This document shows positions 7,641 to 15,952 of a stretch of 47,520 nucleotides of DNA, piece after piece. The position numbers and the translations under genes are program-made. Under the pieces are notes generated by a model. It searched no databases and was not told where the DNA came from. It saw only the letters and a list, made by a program, of their open reading frames with translations. This DNA comes from Paenibacillus ehimensis NBRC 15659 (GTDB taxonomy: Bacteria > Bacillota > Bacilli > Paenibacillales > NBRC-103111): positions 1 to 47,520 of the forward strand of contig NZ_BILX01000049.1 of NCBI RefSeq assembly GCF_004000785.1, read 5' to 3'. Position 1 is the first letter of the stretch, and each line of letters opens with the position of its first letter.

Positions 7641-8360
7641 TCAACTCTCCCTGCCTGCAAAATGTAAGTCGCCGGACACGGCTGTCGATTCGTCCGCCCC
7701 GCTACCGGACCGGGATGCCTCCTCATCCTTCCGCAGCACGTTCGCCGTGACCAGATTCGCAAAAAATCCGATCATCCCCATATACAAGCAGGCGAATCCG
7801 ACGACCGTCACGCCCAGCAGAACGGCGAAGCACAGCATCTGGAAGCAAGCGCCGATCGTATACATCGGACGGGCGACGAACAGCTTGACGCTGCGGCCCA
7901 TGGCGCTGAAGATGCCGAGCCGCTCCTGAACGACCAGAGACAGCGTATAGGTCTGCGATATGAAAAAGAGCGCCACGAAGTAGGTCTGAAACACGGCCAG
8001 CGCCAATGGCATCATCCCGCTCCGGCTGCCGTAATACCACCAGGAGGAGACAAGGATCAGCACGAATAAGGCGCAGACCAGCCCGAAGACGAGCGCAGAG
8101 CCGTAATGGGCCAGCGTTCCTTTGAGCATGGTCCGCACGCTTCCCTTTTCCCCTTGCAGAATGCGGTGACACGCGTAGAGCGCGCCCGCCGCCAAAGGCA
8201 CGTACAGCAGCACCAGTACAAGCAAGGCCAGCGGCACGGGCAGGAAGAGCAGCACCGGAAACAAGACGAGCGAGCTGACGATGCTGAACAAGGCGACATG
8301 AATGATTTCGCGGTACGTTTGCAATCCCGACCGCACCATGATTTCACTAAGCTTCCGCAT
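7641..8360 (-). CDS. DUF624 (YesL-like) membrane protein
   Basis: A 239-residue integral membrane protein with about five or six hydrophobic segments (for example residues 20-38, 41-60, 90-112, 122-145, 170-195). It belongs to the DUF624/YesL family found beside CUT1 sugar ABC transporters in Bacillus and Paenibacillus; the biochemical role of the family is not known. The C-terminal 30 residues are polar, with KDEEASRSGSG. The ATG is 8 nt after GGGAGG. It lies between the transporter genes and namZ, four bases before namZ, so it belongs to the salvage operon. A helper role in sugar uptake is only suggested by context. Confidence 0.8.
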   Translation of the reverse strand: MRKLSEIMVRSGLQTYREIIHVALFSIVSSLVLFPVLLFLPVPLALLVLVLLYVPLAAGALYACHRILQGEKGSVRTMLKGTLAHYGSALVFGLVCALFVLILVSSWWYYGSRSGMMPLALAVFQTYFVALFFISQTYTLSLVVQERLGIFSAMGRSVKLFVARPMYTIGACFQMLCFAVLLGVTVVGFACLYMGMIGFFANLVTANVLRKDEEASRSGSGADESTAVSGDLHFAGRES

Positions 8361-8410
8361 CGGACATACCTCCCTTTTTTAGAAAAGTTCGGTGAATATG
8401 AGCGGAGCAA

Positions 8411-8523
8411 CCGAAAGCGCTCTGTAGAAACGAAGTGTTCGCCTTTGTTTCCGGATTTCAACCTTTTAAGGAGTTGTAAGATCATGAAATCCGGGAACAA
8501 GAGCGATCGGAAGAGTGCTTCGG
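8411..8523. repeat. Large imperfect inverted repeat between the ATPase and DUF624 genes
   Basis: An inner core pairs 8446-8460 with 8485-8499 (14 of 15 bases: TGTTTCCGGATTTCA against TGTTCCCGGATTTCA). An outer block pairs 8411-8423 with 8512-8523. The loop is about 24 nt. There is no T-run, so it is not a classical terminator. It may be an mRNA-stability or partial-termination hairpin inside the operon, or a small mobile repeat. The remaining bases of the 8361-8563 gap show nothing else. Confidence 0.6.
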
Positions 8524-8563
8524 ATGCGCAGCGCCAGCTATTCACCGGACTTTCCAGCTTCTT

Positions 8564-9676
8564 TTACGCCTCCAGCACGATACGTTCTTCCGTAGCCGGA
8601 TCGAAGAAATTCAGCTTGCCTCCGTCGAAGGCGAACAGCTTCGCTTGCCCCACCTGCGCCGTCGTCTCCGGATGGACGCGTGCCGTCACCATCCGCTGGC
8701 CGACCCGGAAGTACACGAGGTTCTCCGCACCCAGATTTTCCACGACCTGCACGACGGCGTTCAGCCGGTACGCCGATGCGGCCGTCGGCGCGTACTCCTC
8801 GCCGTATATATTCTCCGGGCGCACGCCCAGAATGATGCTTTTGCCTTCATAGGCTTTCAGTCCCCGGACCGCGGCGTCCGTCAGAGCGAAGGAGGCCCCT
8901 TCTACATGCACGTGTCCGCGCTCGATCCGAGCGTCCATAAAGTTCATGGCCGGCGACCCGATAAATCCGGCGACGAACATATTGCTCGGCCGGTTGTACA
9001 GCTCCGTCGGCGACGCAATCTGCTGGATGCGCCCCTGGTTCATGACGACGATCCGTTCGCCGAGCGTCATCGCTTCGACCTGATCGTGGGTCACATAGAC
9101 GATGGTCGCGCCGAGCCGTTTATGCAGCTCCGCCAGCTCCACGCGCATCTGAATGCGCAGCTTGGCGTCGAGGTTCGAGAGCGGCTCGTCAAACAGGAAC
9201 ACCTGCGGATCTCGCACGATGGCGCGTCCGACGGCCACCCGCTGGCGCTGTCCGCCGCTGAGCTCGCGCGGCTTGCGGTCCAGCATGTCGGTCAGTCCCA
9301 GAATCGACGACGCCTCCTTCACCTTGCGCTGAATCTCGTCCTTCGGGCGTTTCAGGTTTTTGAGGCCGAAGGACAAGTTTTCTTCAATGGTCATGTGCGG
9401 GTACAAGGCATAATCCTGAAACACCATCGCAATGTCGCGGTCTTTCGGATGCATTTGGTTGACGAGGCGGTCCCCGATGTAGATATCGCCGCTCGTCTGC
9501 CGCTCCAGCCCTGCGATCATGCGCAGGGAGGTCGTTTTGCCGCAGCCCGAGGGGCCGACGAACACGACAAATTCCCGGTCTTCGATTACAAAATTGGAGT
9601 TTTCGACCGCGGTAAAGGTCCCTTTTTTGTCGTCCACATACTCTTTGCGTATATTTTGAAACACCACGCGTGCCAT
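8564..9676 (-). CDS. ABC transporter ATPase, UgpC/MsmX family
   Basis: A 370-residue ATPase that would energise the two adjacent permeases. It has the Walker A GPSGCGKTTS (about 42-51), Q-loop MVFQDYALYPHMTI, signature [14 protein letters not shown] (about 139-152), Walker B VFLFDEPLSNLD and the switch VTHDQ. A C-terminal TOBE/OB region (about 240-370) contains LGVRPENI. The ATG follows AAGGAGG by 10 nt and lies 17 bp after the second permease. Many CUT1 operons of Bacillus and Paenibacillus lack their own ATPase and share one MsmX; this locus carries a dedicated copy. It is followed by a long inverted repeat before the next gene. Confidence 0.93.
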   Translation of the reverse strand: MARVVFQNIRKEYVDDKKGTFTAVENSNFVIEDREFVVFVGPSGCGKTTSLRMIAGLERQTSGDIYIGDRLVNQMHPKDRDIAMVFQDYALYPHMTIEENLSFGLKNLKRPKDEIQRKVKEASSILGLTDMLDRKPRELSGGQRQRVAVGRAIVRDPQVFLFDEPLSNLDAKLRIQMRVELAELHKRLGATIVYVTHDQVEAMTLGERIVVMNQGRIQQIASPTELYNRPSNMFVAGFIGSPAMNFMDARIERGHVHVEGASFALTDAAVRGLKAYEGKSIILGVRPENIYGEEYAPTAASAYRLNAVVQVVENLGAENLVYFRVGQRMVTARVHPETTAQVGQAKLFAFDGGKLNFFDPATEERIVLEA

Positions 9677-9693
9677 CGCTTCGCTTCCTCCTT

Positions 9694-10527
9694 CTAGCCT
9701 TTCACGGCTCCTATGGTGATCCCTTGCAGGAAATATTTTTGCAGCGCGAAGAACAGGATGATCATCGGCAGAGCGCCGATCGTCGCCCCCGCCATAATCG
9801 CGCCATAGTCCGTGGACTCGGCAAATTTGAAGCTCGCGAGACCGACCTGGATCGTCCGCATCTCACTTGAGCGCGTCACGAGGAACGGCCAGAAAAAATC
9901 GTTCCAGTTCGCCACGAACGTGAAAATCGCCAGAACGGCGAGGCCGGGCTTGGCCATCGGCAGGATGATTTTATAAAAAATGCCGAATTCGCTGCAGGCA
10001 TCGATGCGTGCGGCATGAATAAGCGATGTCGGTAACGTGGACATGTACTGCTTCATGAGAAAAATATTCCCGACGCTGACCAACGTCGGTATGATCATCG
10101 CCGTATACGTATCCGCCAGGTCGAAGACGTTGATCACCAGCACGTACAGCGGGATCAGCGTGACCTGCGCCGGAATCATCATCGTGCCGAGCAGCACCCA
10201 GAAGATCGAATTGCTCCCGGGAAATTTGAGCTTCGCGAACGCATAGCCCGCCATGGAAGCGAAGAGCAGGTTCGTGACGGTCAGCACGGAAGAGACGAAC
10301 AGCGAGTTCAACAGCCATTGGACGGCGTTGTTTTTCATGAAAAAGCGCTCGTACGGCGCGACGGACCAAATGTCCGGAATCATCTGCGGCTTGAAGACGG
10401 CCGAGGCCAGCGAATCCTGAAACGAGCCGATAATCATCCAGTACAAGGGGATGACCGTGATGACCGCCCAGAAAGCGAGGATGATCACTGCAATGCCGAT
10501 GAAGATCACTTTCGATTGGTTGCTCAA
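9694..10527 (-). CDS. CUT1 sugar ABC transporter permease, MalG type
   Basis: A 277-residue inner-membrane permease with six predicted helices and the EAA-loop HAARIDACSEFGIFYKIILPMAKPG (about 180-205), which docks to the ATPase. The MalG/AraQ-type C-terminus QKYFLQGITIGAVKG is present. Start: the open frame begins with GTG at 10536, which overlaps the purine run; TTG at 10527, about 8 nt behind AAGGGG, fits ribosome binding better. The choice is uncertain by three codons. It follows the first permease by a few bases and would form the heterodimeric pore for an amino-sugar or disaccharide. The substrate is inferred from the operon. Confidence 0.92.
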   Translation of the reverse strand: MSNQSKVIFIGIAVIILAFWAVITVIPLYWMIIGSFQDSLASAVFKPQMIPDIWSVAPYERFFMKNNAVQWLLNSLFVSSVLTVTNLLFASMAGYAFAKLKFPGSNSIFWVLLGTMMIPAQVTLIPLYVLVINVFDLADTYTAMIIPTLVSVGNIFLMKQYMSTLPTSLIHAARIDACSEFGIFYKIILPMAKPGLAVLAIFTFVANWNDFFWPFLVTRSSEMRTIQVGLASFKFAESTDYGAIMAGATIGALPMIILFFALQKYFLQGITIGAVKG

Positions 10528-10539
10528 CGCAGTCACCCC

Positions 10540-11484
10540 TTAATATTCGATGTCCGATGAGAAATATTTGAATTGAATGATCGAGATGATAATAATGACG
10601 ATGGCCAGCACGAACGATTGCGCAGACGCCAAACCGAAGTCATAAAATACGAACGCCGTCTGATAAATGAGATAAGCGATCGTCGTCGTGGCGAAGTTCG
10701 GACCGCCCTGCGTCATCAGGTACACGCTGATGAACACCTGGAACGAGGTGATGACCCCCGTCACCAGCAAGTACAGCGTCGTCGGCTTGAGCAGCGGCCA
10801 CGTAATTTTCGTGAACTTCGTCCAGCCGCTCGCATGGTCGATATCGGCCGCCTCGTACAGCGATTTCGGAATGCCGCCCATCGCCGCGAGGTACAGGATG
10901 ATGCCGCCCCCGTGCGAGCCGAGGTATGTCATCAGCATCAGCGAGAACAAGGCGCTGTTCGATTTTCCGAGCCAGATGACCGGATCGATGCCGAACCAGC
11001 CGAGCACCGTGTTCATCGGTCCCCAAGGGGTCGGATCGAAGATCGCCAGCCAGACGAGCGAGATCGTCACACCCGAAACGACGCCCGGCAAGTACAAGGC
11101 CGCTTTGAAAAACGTCTGCCACGACTGACGCATCTGGAAGATGAGAAAAGCGAGCAAGAACGTCAAAATTATGTTGACCGGCACCGTGCCGATGGTGAAA
11201 ATCACGGTATTTTTCATCGACTTCCAGAACACTTCGTCCTGAAACATAAACTTGTAGTTATCCAGGCCGACCCAATCCGTTTTCATGACGGTATACTTCT
11301 GAAAGCTCATCAGAAACGCCGAGATGACCGGATACAAGGTGAACACCAGAAAGAGCAGCACCGGAACGAGGATAAACAAGTACGACCAGCCGTAATCCCG
11401 GATGAACTGCTTGACGGAAGTGTTCGCCTTCCTTTGCCCGATGGCTGGGCCCGGCACACCCGGCCCGTTGTGTAAATTGTCCAT
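10540..11484 (-). CDS. CUT1 sugar ABC transporter permease, MalF type
   Basis: A 314-residue membrane protein with a polar N-terminal tail of about 32 residues, six helices beginning at WSYLFILVPVLLFLVFTLYP, and the EAA loop YEAADIDHASGWTKFTKITWPLLKP (about 215-240). The ATG is 6 nt behind a perfect AAGGAGG. It pairs with the MalG-type permease immediately downstream. A hairpin with a T-run lies between it and the binding-protein gene, so it is probably expressed at a lower level than the binding protein. Confidence 0.93.
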   Translation of the reverse strand: MDNLHNGPGVPGPAIGQRKANTSVKQFIRDYGWSYLFILVPVLLFLVFTLYPVISAFLMSFQKYTVMKTDWVGLDNYKFMFQDEVFWKSMKNTVIFTIGTVPVNIILTFLLAFLIFQMRQSWQTFFKAALYLPGVVSGVTISLVWLAIFDPTPWGPMNTVLGWFGIDPVIWLGKSNSALFSLMLMTYLGSHGGGIILYLAAMGGIPKSLYEAADIDHASGWTKFTKITWPLLKPTTLYLLVTGVITSFQVFISVYLMTQGGPNFATTTIAYLIYQTAFVFYDFGLASAQSFVLAIVIIIISIIQFKYFSSDIEY

Positions 11485-11519
11485 GGCGATCCTCCTTCAT
11501 GCCTATGCCGGCGAGTCCG

Positions 11520-11559
11520 AAAAAAAAGGCCCCATATGACTCCATACAGGGCACCTTTT
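11520..11559 (-). terminator. Attenuating terminator between the binding-protein and permease genes
   Basis: On the minus strand a 10-bp stem (GCCCTGTATG with CATATGGGGC, two wobble pairs, loop GAGT), extended by an A-run/T-run pairing, ends in eight T. It sits about 20 bp after the stop of the solute-binding-protein gene and 35 bp before the permease start. This is the usual place for partial termination that keeps binding protein in excess over membrane components. Confidence 0.8.
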
Positions 11560-11578
11560 CGCACGGCTTGTTGCTGAA

Positions 11579-12955
11579 TTACTGGCCGAACATTTGCTTG
11601 CCTTTGGTTTTGAATTCTTCGGCGATTTGCTCCGGCGTTTTCTCTCCTGCGAACAACGCCTGGAAGGCCGGCTTCTGCACCTGCTCCCGGAATTGCTTCA
11701 GCTTCGTCGACTTGTCGACGTCCAGATTGTTCTCGACCGATCCCGTGGTGCTCTTCATGAAATTTTGTGCGGCTTCCCAGTTGTACTTCTGGGCTTTGCC
11801 CTTGCCTTCGTACATTTTCGCCTGGGATTTGCGGACGAACGGCAGGTTCAGCTCGTTGGAGGAGTTCCCCGCTTTTGCACCGCTCAGCGCTTCCATCACG
11901 AGGAAAGTGTTCTTGGCGTGCTGCTCGCCTTTGTCGTTCTTCTGCTTGAACATGACATAGCCTTCGCCCATCACGTACGTCTTGCCCGGTGCATTCTCAT
12001 GGTGCGGAACCGGCAGCAGGATGAAGTCGATTTTCTCGCCCTTCAGTTTGCCCGCGTCGATATCCTTGTTGCGGTTGGCGATAATCGTATCGTAATAAGG
12101 CAGCGCTTTGCTGATGACGGCGGCTTTGCTGTCGTAGAACATTTGCGTTCTTTGCTGCGGGTTGAGTCCGCCCGTTTCCTTCGGCATTACGCCATCCTTC
12201 ATCAAGCCGTCGATGAATTTGAGGGAATCGAGAATTTTGTCGTCGTTCCAAATGAACTTGCCCTTCTCGTCCAATACGTCGACCAGACCGGCGTTTTGCG
12301 TAATCAGCTGGCTGAAATCGAGGCTGGTGCCGTCCGTCACGAGACCGTACTGCATCGAGCCGTCAGGCAACTTCTTGGTCATCTTCTTGGCGATTTCGCT
12401 GAATTCGGACCAGGTCCAGCCCTTCTCCTGAATCTTCTTCCAGTCGACGCCCGCTTCTTCCAAAATGCGCTTGTTGCCGCCCCAATTCCATTGTCCCGCA
12501 GTCAGCGGCAAGCCGTACTGCTTGCCTTGAATTTTGGCCAGATCAAGCATGCCCGGCAAGTAATCGTCCTTGATTTCCGGAGTCAGGAACGGGTCGAGCT
12601 GGATGGCAAGCCCCGTGTTGACATAGTGCCCCGACACCGCATGGTAATACAAATCCGGCGGGTCGCCCGCGTTCAGAGCAATGTCGAATTTCTTCGGACC
12701 TTCGGCCCAAGACAACATTTCGTATTCCACTTTAATGTGCGGGTACTGCTTGTTGAAATCGGCGATCAGTTCCTTGATGTCCTTCTCGTAATCCCCATGA
12801 ACCGGGTAGGCCCATACCTTGACGGTATCGGGCTTCTTGTCGTCCTTCGCGGCTTCGCCGGGCTGGGCGTTGGTTCCGCCTTCTTTTTTGGCGCAGGCGG
12901 AAACAAATACGAGACTTAAAGCTACCGTCATGGCAAGCAGTTTGCTGACCTTCAT
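11579..12955 (-). CDS. Extracellular sugar-binding lipoprotein of the ABC importer
   Basis: A 458-residue solute-binding protein of the SBP_bac_1 type. The signal peptide ends in a lipobox VSAC with the lipidated Cys21; a flexible charged linker (KKEGGTNAQPGEAAKDDKK) follows. The mature domain shows the typical start TVKVWAYPVHGDYEKDIKELI and ALNAGDPPDLYY. It would be anchored on the outer face of the membrane and hand substrate to the two permeases. The gene starts 16 bp after the murR stop, behind AAGGGGATGGATGT, so it is co-transcribed with the regulator. MurNAc, GlcNAc-MurNAc disaccharides or related sugars are the likely ligands from context; a binding specificity cannot be read from sequence. 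Confidence 0.92.
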   Translation of the reverse strand: MKVSKLLAMTVALSLVFVSACAKKEGGTNAQPGEAAKDDKKPDTVKVWAYPVHGDYEKDIKELIADFNKQYPHIKVEYEMLSWAEGPKKFDIALNAGDPPDLYYHAVSGHYVNTGLAIQLDPFLTPEIKDDYLPGMLDLAKIQGKQYGLPLTAGQWNWGGNKRILEEAGVDWKKIQEKGWTWSEFSEIAKKMTKKLPDGSMQYGLVTDGTSLDFSQLITQNAGLVDVLDEKGKFIWNDDKILDSLKFIDGLMKDGVMPKETGGLNPQQRTQMFYDSKAAVISKALPYYDTIIANRNKDIDAGKLKGEKIDFILLPVPHHENAPGKTYVMGEGYVMFKQKNDKGEQHAKNTFLVMEALSGAKAGNSSNELNLPFVRKSQAKMYEGKGKAQKYNWEAAQNFMKSTTGSVENNLDVDKSTKLKQFREQVQKPAFQALFAGEKTPEQIAEEFKTKGKQMFGQ

Positions 12956-12971
12956 ACATCCATCCCCTTAG

Positions 12972-13844
12972 TTAGCTTTTATGATTAAATTTAGTCATGC
13001 CGTTCGCAAGTTCCCGGATCGCCTGACGGCTTCGGTCGAGGTACATGACGGACTGCTCGTAGTTGTTGCTTGCGACCCCGAGGTATAAAATATCAATCAC
13101 GTTAAGCTGGGTAATCCGGGACGACATCGCCCCGCTTCGGATCTCGTTCTCCGTCGAGGAGATGCAGAGCGGAATGTCCGTGTACTGGGCAAGCGTCGTG
13201 CTGCCGTACTTCGTGATGCCGATGGTTACGGCGCCGTTCTGCCGGGCGGCTTTCAGGGCGGCGATGACTTCCTTCGTTTCGCCGGAGTACGAGATGCCGA
13301 CGGCGACGTCCTCCTCTGTCAAGGTAACGGCCGACGCGAGCTGCACATGCGGATCGGCAAAGCAGAAGCACGTCCGGTTGATGCGCAAAAATTTCTGCTG
13401 CGCGTCCTGACCGATCAGATTGGAAGCGCCGATACCGAAGAAATAAATCCGCTTCGCCTGATGAAGCGCCTGCACCGCCTTGGACACCTGCTCCAAATCG
13501 AGAATTTTCACCGTGTCGTGGATCGCTTGAATATTATTGTTGGAAACGTGCTGCACGATCGTCGCAATCGAATCCTGCGGCCGGATTTCCTGGTAGCCTT
13601 GGACGCCCCCCGTCTCCCGGAGGTCTCCCGCCACCTTCAGCTTCAAATCCTGGTAGCCCTTCACGCCCATCGATTTGCACAACCGGATGATGGCGGCCTG
13701 ACTGGCCCCGCTCGCTTCGGCCAACTGGGCGACCGACAGCTCGATCATCCGCTCGGGATGCGCAAGCACGTACTCCGCGACCTTTTTCTCCGAAGGATTC
13801 AGCCCTTCCAAAATCTCTCTTAACCGAACCAAACCTCCATGCAT
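12972..13844 (-). CDS. murR: RpiR-family regulator, MurR-like
   Basis: A 290-residue transcription regulator. The N-terminal RpiR helix-turn-helix (about 1-77) contains LNPSEKKVAEYVLAHPE and AEASGASQAAIIRLCKSMGVKGYQDLK. The C-terminal SIS domain (about 110-250), which binds phosphosugars, has YFFGIGASNLI and ISYSGETKEV. In MurR the ligand is MurNAc-6-phosphate. The open frame extends 33 codons upstream, but only the ATG at 13844 has a site (GGGGGTGAG), and the upstream part would cross the promoter. It heads the transporter-namZ-nagZ-anmK unit and is divergent from murK-murQ, so it probably controls both. The name rests on family and context. Confidence 0.88.
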   Translation of the reverse strand: MHGGLVRLREILEGLNPSEKKVAEYVLAHPERMIELSVAQLAEASGASQAAIIRLCKSMGVKGYQDLKLKVAGDLRETGGVQGYQEIRPQDSIATIVQHVSNNNIQAIHDTVKILDLEQVSKAVQALHQAKRIYFFGIGASNLIGQDAQQKFLRINRTCFCFADPHVQLASAVTLTEEDVAVGISYSGETKEVIAALKAARQNGAVTIGITKYGSTTLAQYTDIPLCISSTENEIRSGAMSSRITQLNVIDILYLGVASNNYEQSVMYLDRSRQAIRELANGMTKFNHKS

Positions 13845-13872
13845 AGCGCTCACCCCCACTCTTCTGTAACCT

Positions 13873-13901
13873 ATTATCACACATAATGTTATAAATTGAA
13901 A
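13873..13901 (-). promoter_or_regulatory. Sigma-A promoter of murR and the transporter operon
   Basis: On the minus strand TTTCAA (13896-13901), a 17-bp spacer and GATAAT (13873-13878), preceded by TG as in extended -10 promoters, lie about 30 bp upstream of the murR start. Confidence 0.6.
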
Positions 13902-13914
13902 CACAATGGCGTTA

Positions 13915-13930
13915 TTGATACCGTTTCCAA
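13915..13930. promoter_or_regulatory. Candidate cre (CcpA) site in the divergent mur region
   Basis: TTGATACCGTTTCCAA matches the B. subtilis cre consensus WTGNAANCGNWWNCAW at all but one fixed position (T for A at position 5). It lies just upstream of the murR -35 and about 70 bp upstream of the murK -35, where carbon catabolite control of the locus would act. Confidence 0.5.
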
Positions 13931-13997
13931 TGATCAAGCTCATTATAGCGCATTTGAAATTTTAAATCAATATTATTTTTATATCGTGAAATTTTGT

Positions 13998-14026
13998 TTT
14001 ACAACCAAGCTTCGTTGTCTTATACT
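13998..14026 (+). promoter_or_regulatory. Sigma-A promoter of murK-murQ
   Basis: TTTACA (13998-14003), a 17-bp spacer and TATACT (14021-14026) lie 26 bp before the murK start. TGAAATTTT occurs twice upstream (about 13952 and 13987) as a possible regulator half-site; this is a weak signal in AT-rich DNA. Confidence 0.75.
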
Positions 14027-14052
14027 CAAATTATGCAAAGAAGGTGATAAAG

Positions 14053-14994
14053 ATGGATTATATCGTCGGACTCGATGGCGGCGGCACCAAAACGGAAGCG
14101 GTCGTCATTGACACTTCGGGCAACCGGCTCTTCGGCTGTACGGGCGAATCGACGAATTCGAAGGCGATCGGCTTCGAGCAGGCTTCCCGTCATCTGGAAG
14201 CCGTGCTGGACCAAGTGCTTCAGCATGAAGCCTGCGCAAGCGGACGCTGTCTGGCCGTCTGCATCGGTATGGCCGGCACCGATACGCCGGAGGAAAAGCA
14301 AGCGGTCGAAGCCGTTATTCGGGCTTATCAGGCGGGAATCGGCGCCTCGTTTGAGGTGTTCGTGCGCAACGATGCGGAAATCGTCCTGATGGCTTCGCTT
14401 CGCCGCGAATACGGCATCGCCGTCGTCTCCGGCACCGGCTCGATCGTCTTCGGCTGCACACCGGAAGGCCGGCGGTACCGAGTCGGCGGCTGGGGTCATC
14501 TGCTCGGCGATGAGGGAAGCGGTTACCAAATCGGACTTCACGCGCTGCAAGCCGTGATGCGCAGCCATGACGGCATCTGCCCGGCAACGGCATTAACGGA
14601 TATGATCCGGCACACGTATGGTTTTGACTCGATTACCGAACTGAAAACGTACATCTACGGACCGGACATCCGCAAAAAAGACGTCGCCGCCTTTGCCGAG
14701 CTGTGCATCAACGCCAGCAAGCAAGGGGATGCCGTTGCCGTGCGCCTTATTGAAGGCGCGGCTGTAGAGCTTGCCGTCGCGGCGGCAGCCTTGGTCCGCA
14801 AGGACGCCTGGTTCCCGGATTCGGACCTAGTGACGACGGGCTCGGTGTTCAAGCATTCTCCTTTGTTCGCCAATACGTTCCGGCAGACGATCTCCGAAAC
14901 GTTCCCCGGGCTGCGCCTGCACCCGGCTTCCGAGCAGCCCGCCGCTTACGGCGCCGCCTTGCTCGGCTTCGAGCTCTTTCAAAGAACGCGATAA
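14053..14994 (+). CDS. murK: N-acetylmuramic acid/N-acetylglucosamine kinase, MurK-like (BadF/BcrA ATPase family)
   Basis: A 313-residue cytoplasmic sugar kinase of the BadF/BadG/BcrA/BcrD fold. The N-terminal phosphate motif GLDGGGTKTEAVVID (about 5-19) and the phosphate-2 loop VVSGTGSIVFG (about 117-127) are visible, followed by WGHLLGDEGSGYQIG. MurK of Clostridium acetobutylicum phosphorylates both MurNAc and GlcNAc at C6; a plain GlcNAc kinase (NagK) is the alternative. Start: GTG at 14044 is part of the ribosome site; ATG at 14053 lies 6 nt behind AAGAAGGTG. murQ follows after 14 bp, which supports MurNAc as substrate. A separate kinase is what an ABC, rather than PTS, uptake route requires. 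Confidence 0.85.
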   Translation: MDYIVGLDGGGTKTEAVVIDTSGNRLFGCTGESTNSKAIGFEQASRHLEAVLDQVLQHEACASGRCLAVCIGMAGTDTPEEKQAVEAVIRAYQAGIGASFEVFVRNDAEIVLMASLRREYGIAVVSGTGSIVFGCTPEGRRYRVGGWGHLLGDEGSGYQIGLHALQAVMRSHDGICPATALTDMIRHTYGFDSITELKTYIYGPDIRKKDVAAFAELCINASKQGDAVAVRLIEGAAVELAVAAAALVRKDAWFPDSDLVTTGSVFKHSPLFANTFRQTISETFPGLRLHPASEQPAAYGAALLGFELFQRTR

Positions 14995-15008
14995 AAGGAG
15001 CAGTCCCT

Positions 15009-15920
15009 ATGTTTAACCTGCTGAACGAATTAACGACCGAACAGCGCAACCCGAACACGACGCAAATCGACCGGCTCAGTTCCGAGGAAATCGTCCGGCT
15101 CATCCACGCGGAGGACCGTCTGGTGACCGAAGCGGTCGGCCGCATACTCCCGCAGGTCGCACAGGCCGTGGACCGGATCGTCGCCGCTTTTCAGCGTCAG
15201 GGCCGGTTGTTCTACATCGGCGCCGGCACCAGCGGGCGGCTCGGCATTCTCGATGCCTCCGAATGTCCGCCCACCTACGGAACGGACCCGTCCATGGTGC
15301 AGGGCATCATTGCGGGGGGCTTTCAAGCGGTGAAAGACCCGGTCGAGGGAGCGGAAGACAGCGAGGAGCTTGGCGCGAAGGATATCGACGAGCATGGTGT
15401 CACGGACCGCGACGTAGTCGTCGGCATCGCCGCCAGCGGCCGCACCCCGTATGTGCTCGGCGCCATGAAGCGCGCGAAGGAAAAGCAAGCGACCGTGATT
15501 GGCCTGTGCAATAATGAGCATACCCCGATGACCGGCATCGCCGATCTGATGCTGGAAGCCGTCGCCGGTCCGGAGGTCGTGCTCGGTTCGACCCGGATGA
15601 AATCGGGTACCGCACAGAAGCTGATCTTGAACATGCTGACGACCGCCTCGATGATTCGCATCGGCAAAGTATACGAAAATCTCATGGTCGACGTTCTGCC
15701 TTCCAACGAGAAGCTCGTCTACCGTGCCAAGCGGATCATCGGCATGGCGACCGGCGCTCCGGAGGATGTCATCCATGAAGCGTATACCGCTTCCGGAAGA
15801 CACGTCAAAAGCGCGATCGTCATGATTTTAGCGAAGACGGACCGGGACGGCGCGCGCGAGCTGCTGGAGCGCTCGGGCGGTTTTGTACGCCAGGCGGTGG
15901 CGCTGGCGAACGGCGATTAA
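15009..15920 (+). CDS. murQ: N-acetylmuramic acid 6-phosphate etherase
   Basis: A 303-residue SIS-domain enzyme that removes the lactyl ether from MurNAc-6-phosphate, giving GlcNAc-6-phosphate and D-lactate. The family runs are clear: EIVRLIHAEDRLVTEAV (about 28-44), YIGAGTSGRLGILDASECPPTYG (about 73-95) with the catalytic Glu in DASECPPTYG, GIAASGRTPYVLGA, and the C-terminal GSTRMKSGTAQKLILNM. The ATG is 8 nt behind AAAGGAG. Length is normal for the family. It is the convergence point for MurK and AnmK products; the released GlcNAc-6-phosphate would go to the NagA encoded at 32080-33303. Confidence 0.97.
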   Translation: MFNLLNELTTEQRNPNTTQIDRLSSEEIVRLIHAEDRLVTEAVGRILPQVAQAVDRIVAAFQRQGRLFYIGAGTSGRLGILDASECPPTYGTDPSMVQGIIAGGFQAVKDPVEGAEDSEELGAKDIDEHGVTDRDVVVGIAASGRTPYVLGAMKRAKEKQATVIGLCNNEHTPMTGIADLMLEAVAGPEVVLGSTRMKSGTAQKLILNMLTTASMIRIGKVYENLMVDVLPSNEKLVYRAKRIIGMATGAPEDVIHEAYTASGRHVKSAIVMILAKTDRDGARELLERSGGFVRQAVALANGD

Positions 15921-15952
15921 CACGAATCGAGGAACAAGGAGGAGAATTTACG

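Noticed and set aside
8476..8852. Plus-strand gene starting at the ATG in the loop of the 8411-8523 repeat, behind AAGGAG
   Set aside because: It runs antisense into the ATPase gene and has no conserved domain; the start arises from the inverted repeat.
11594..12919. 441-codon open frame on the plus strand
   Set aside because: It is fully antisense to the sugar-binding lipoprotein gene, has no domain pattern and is explained by GC-rich codon bias.
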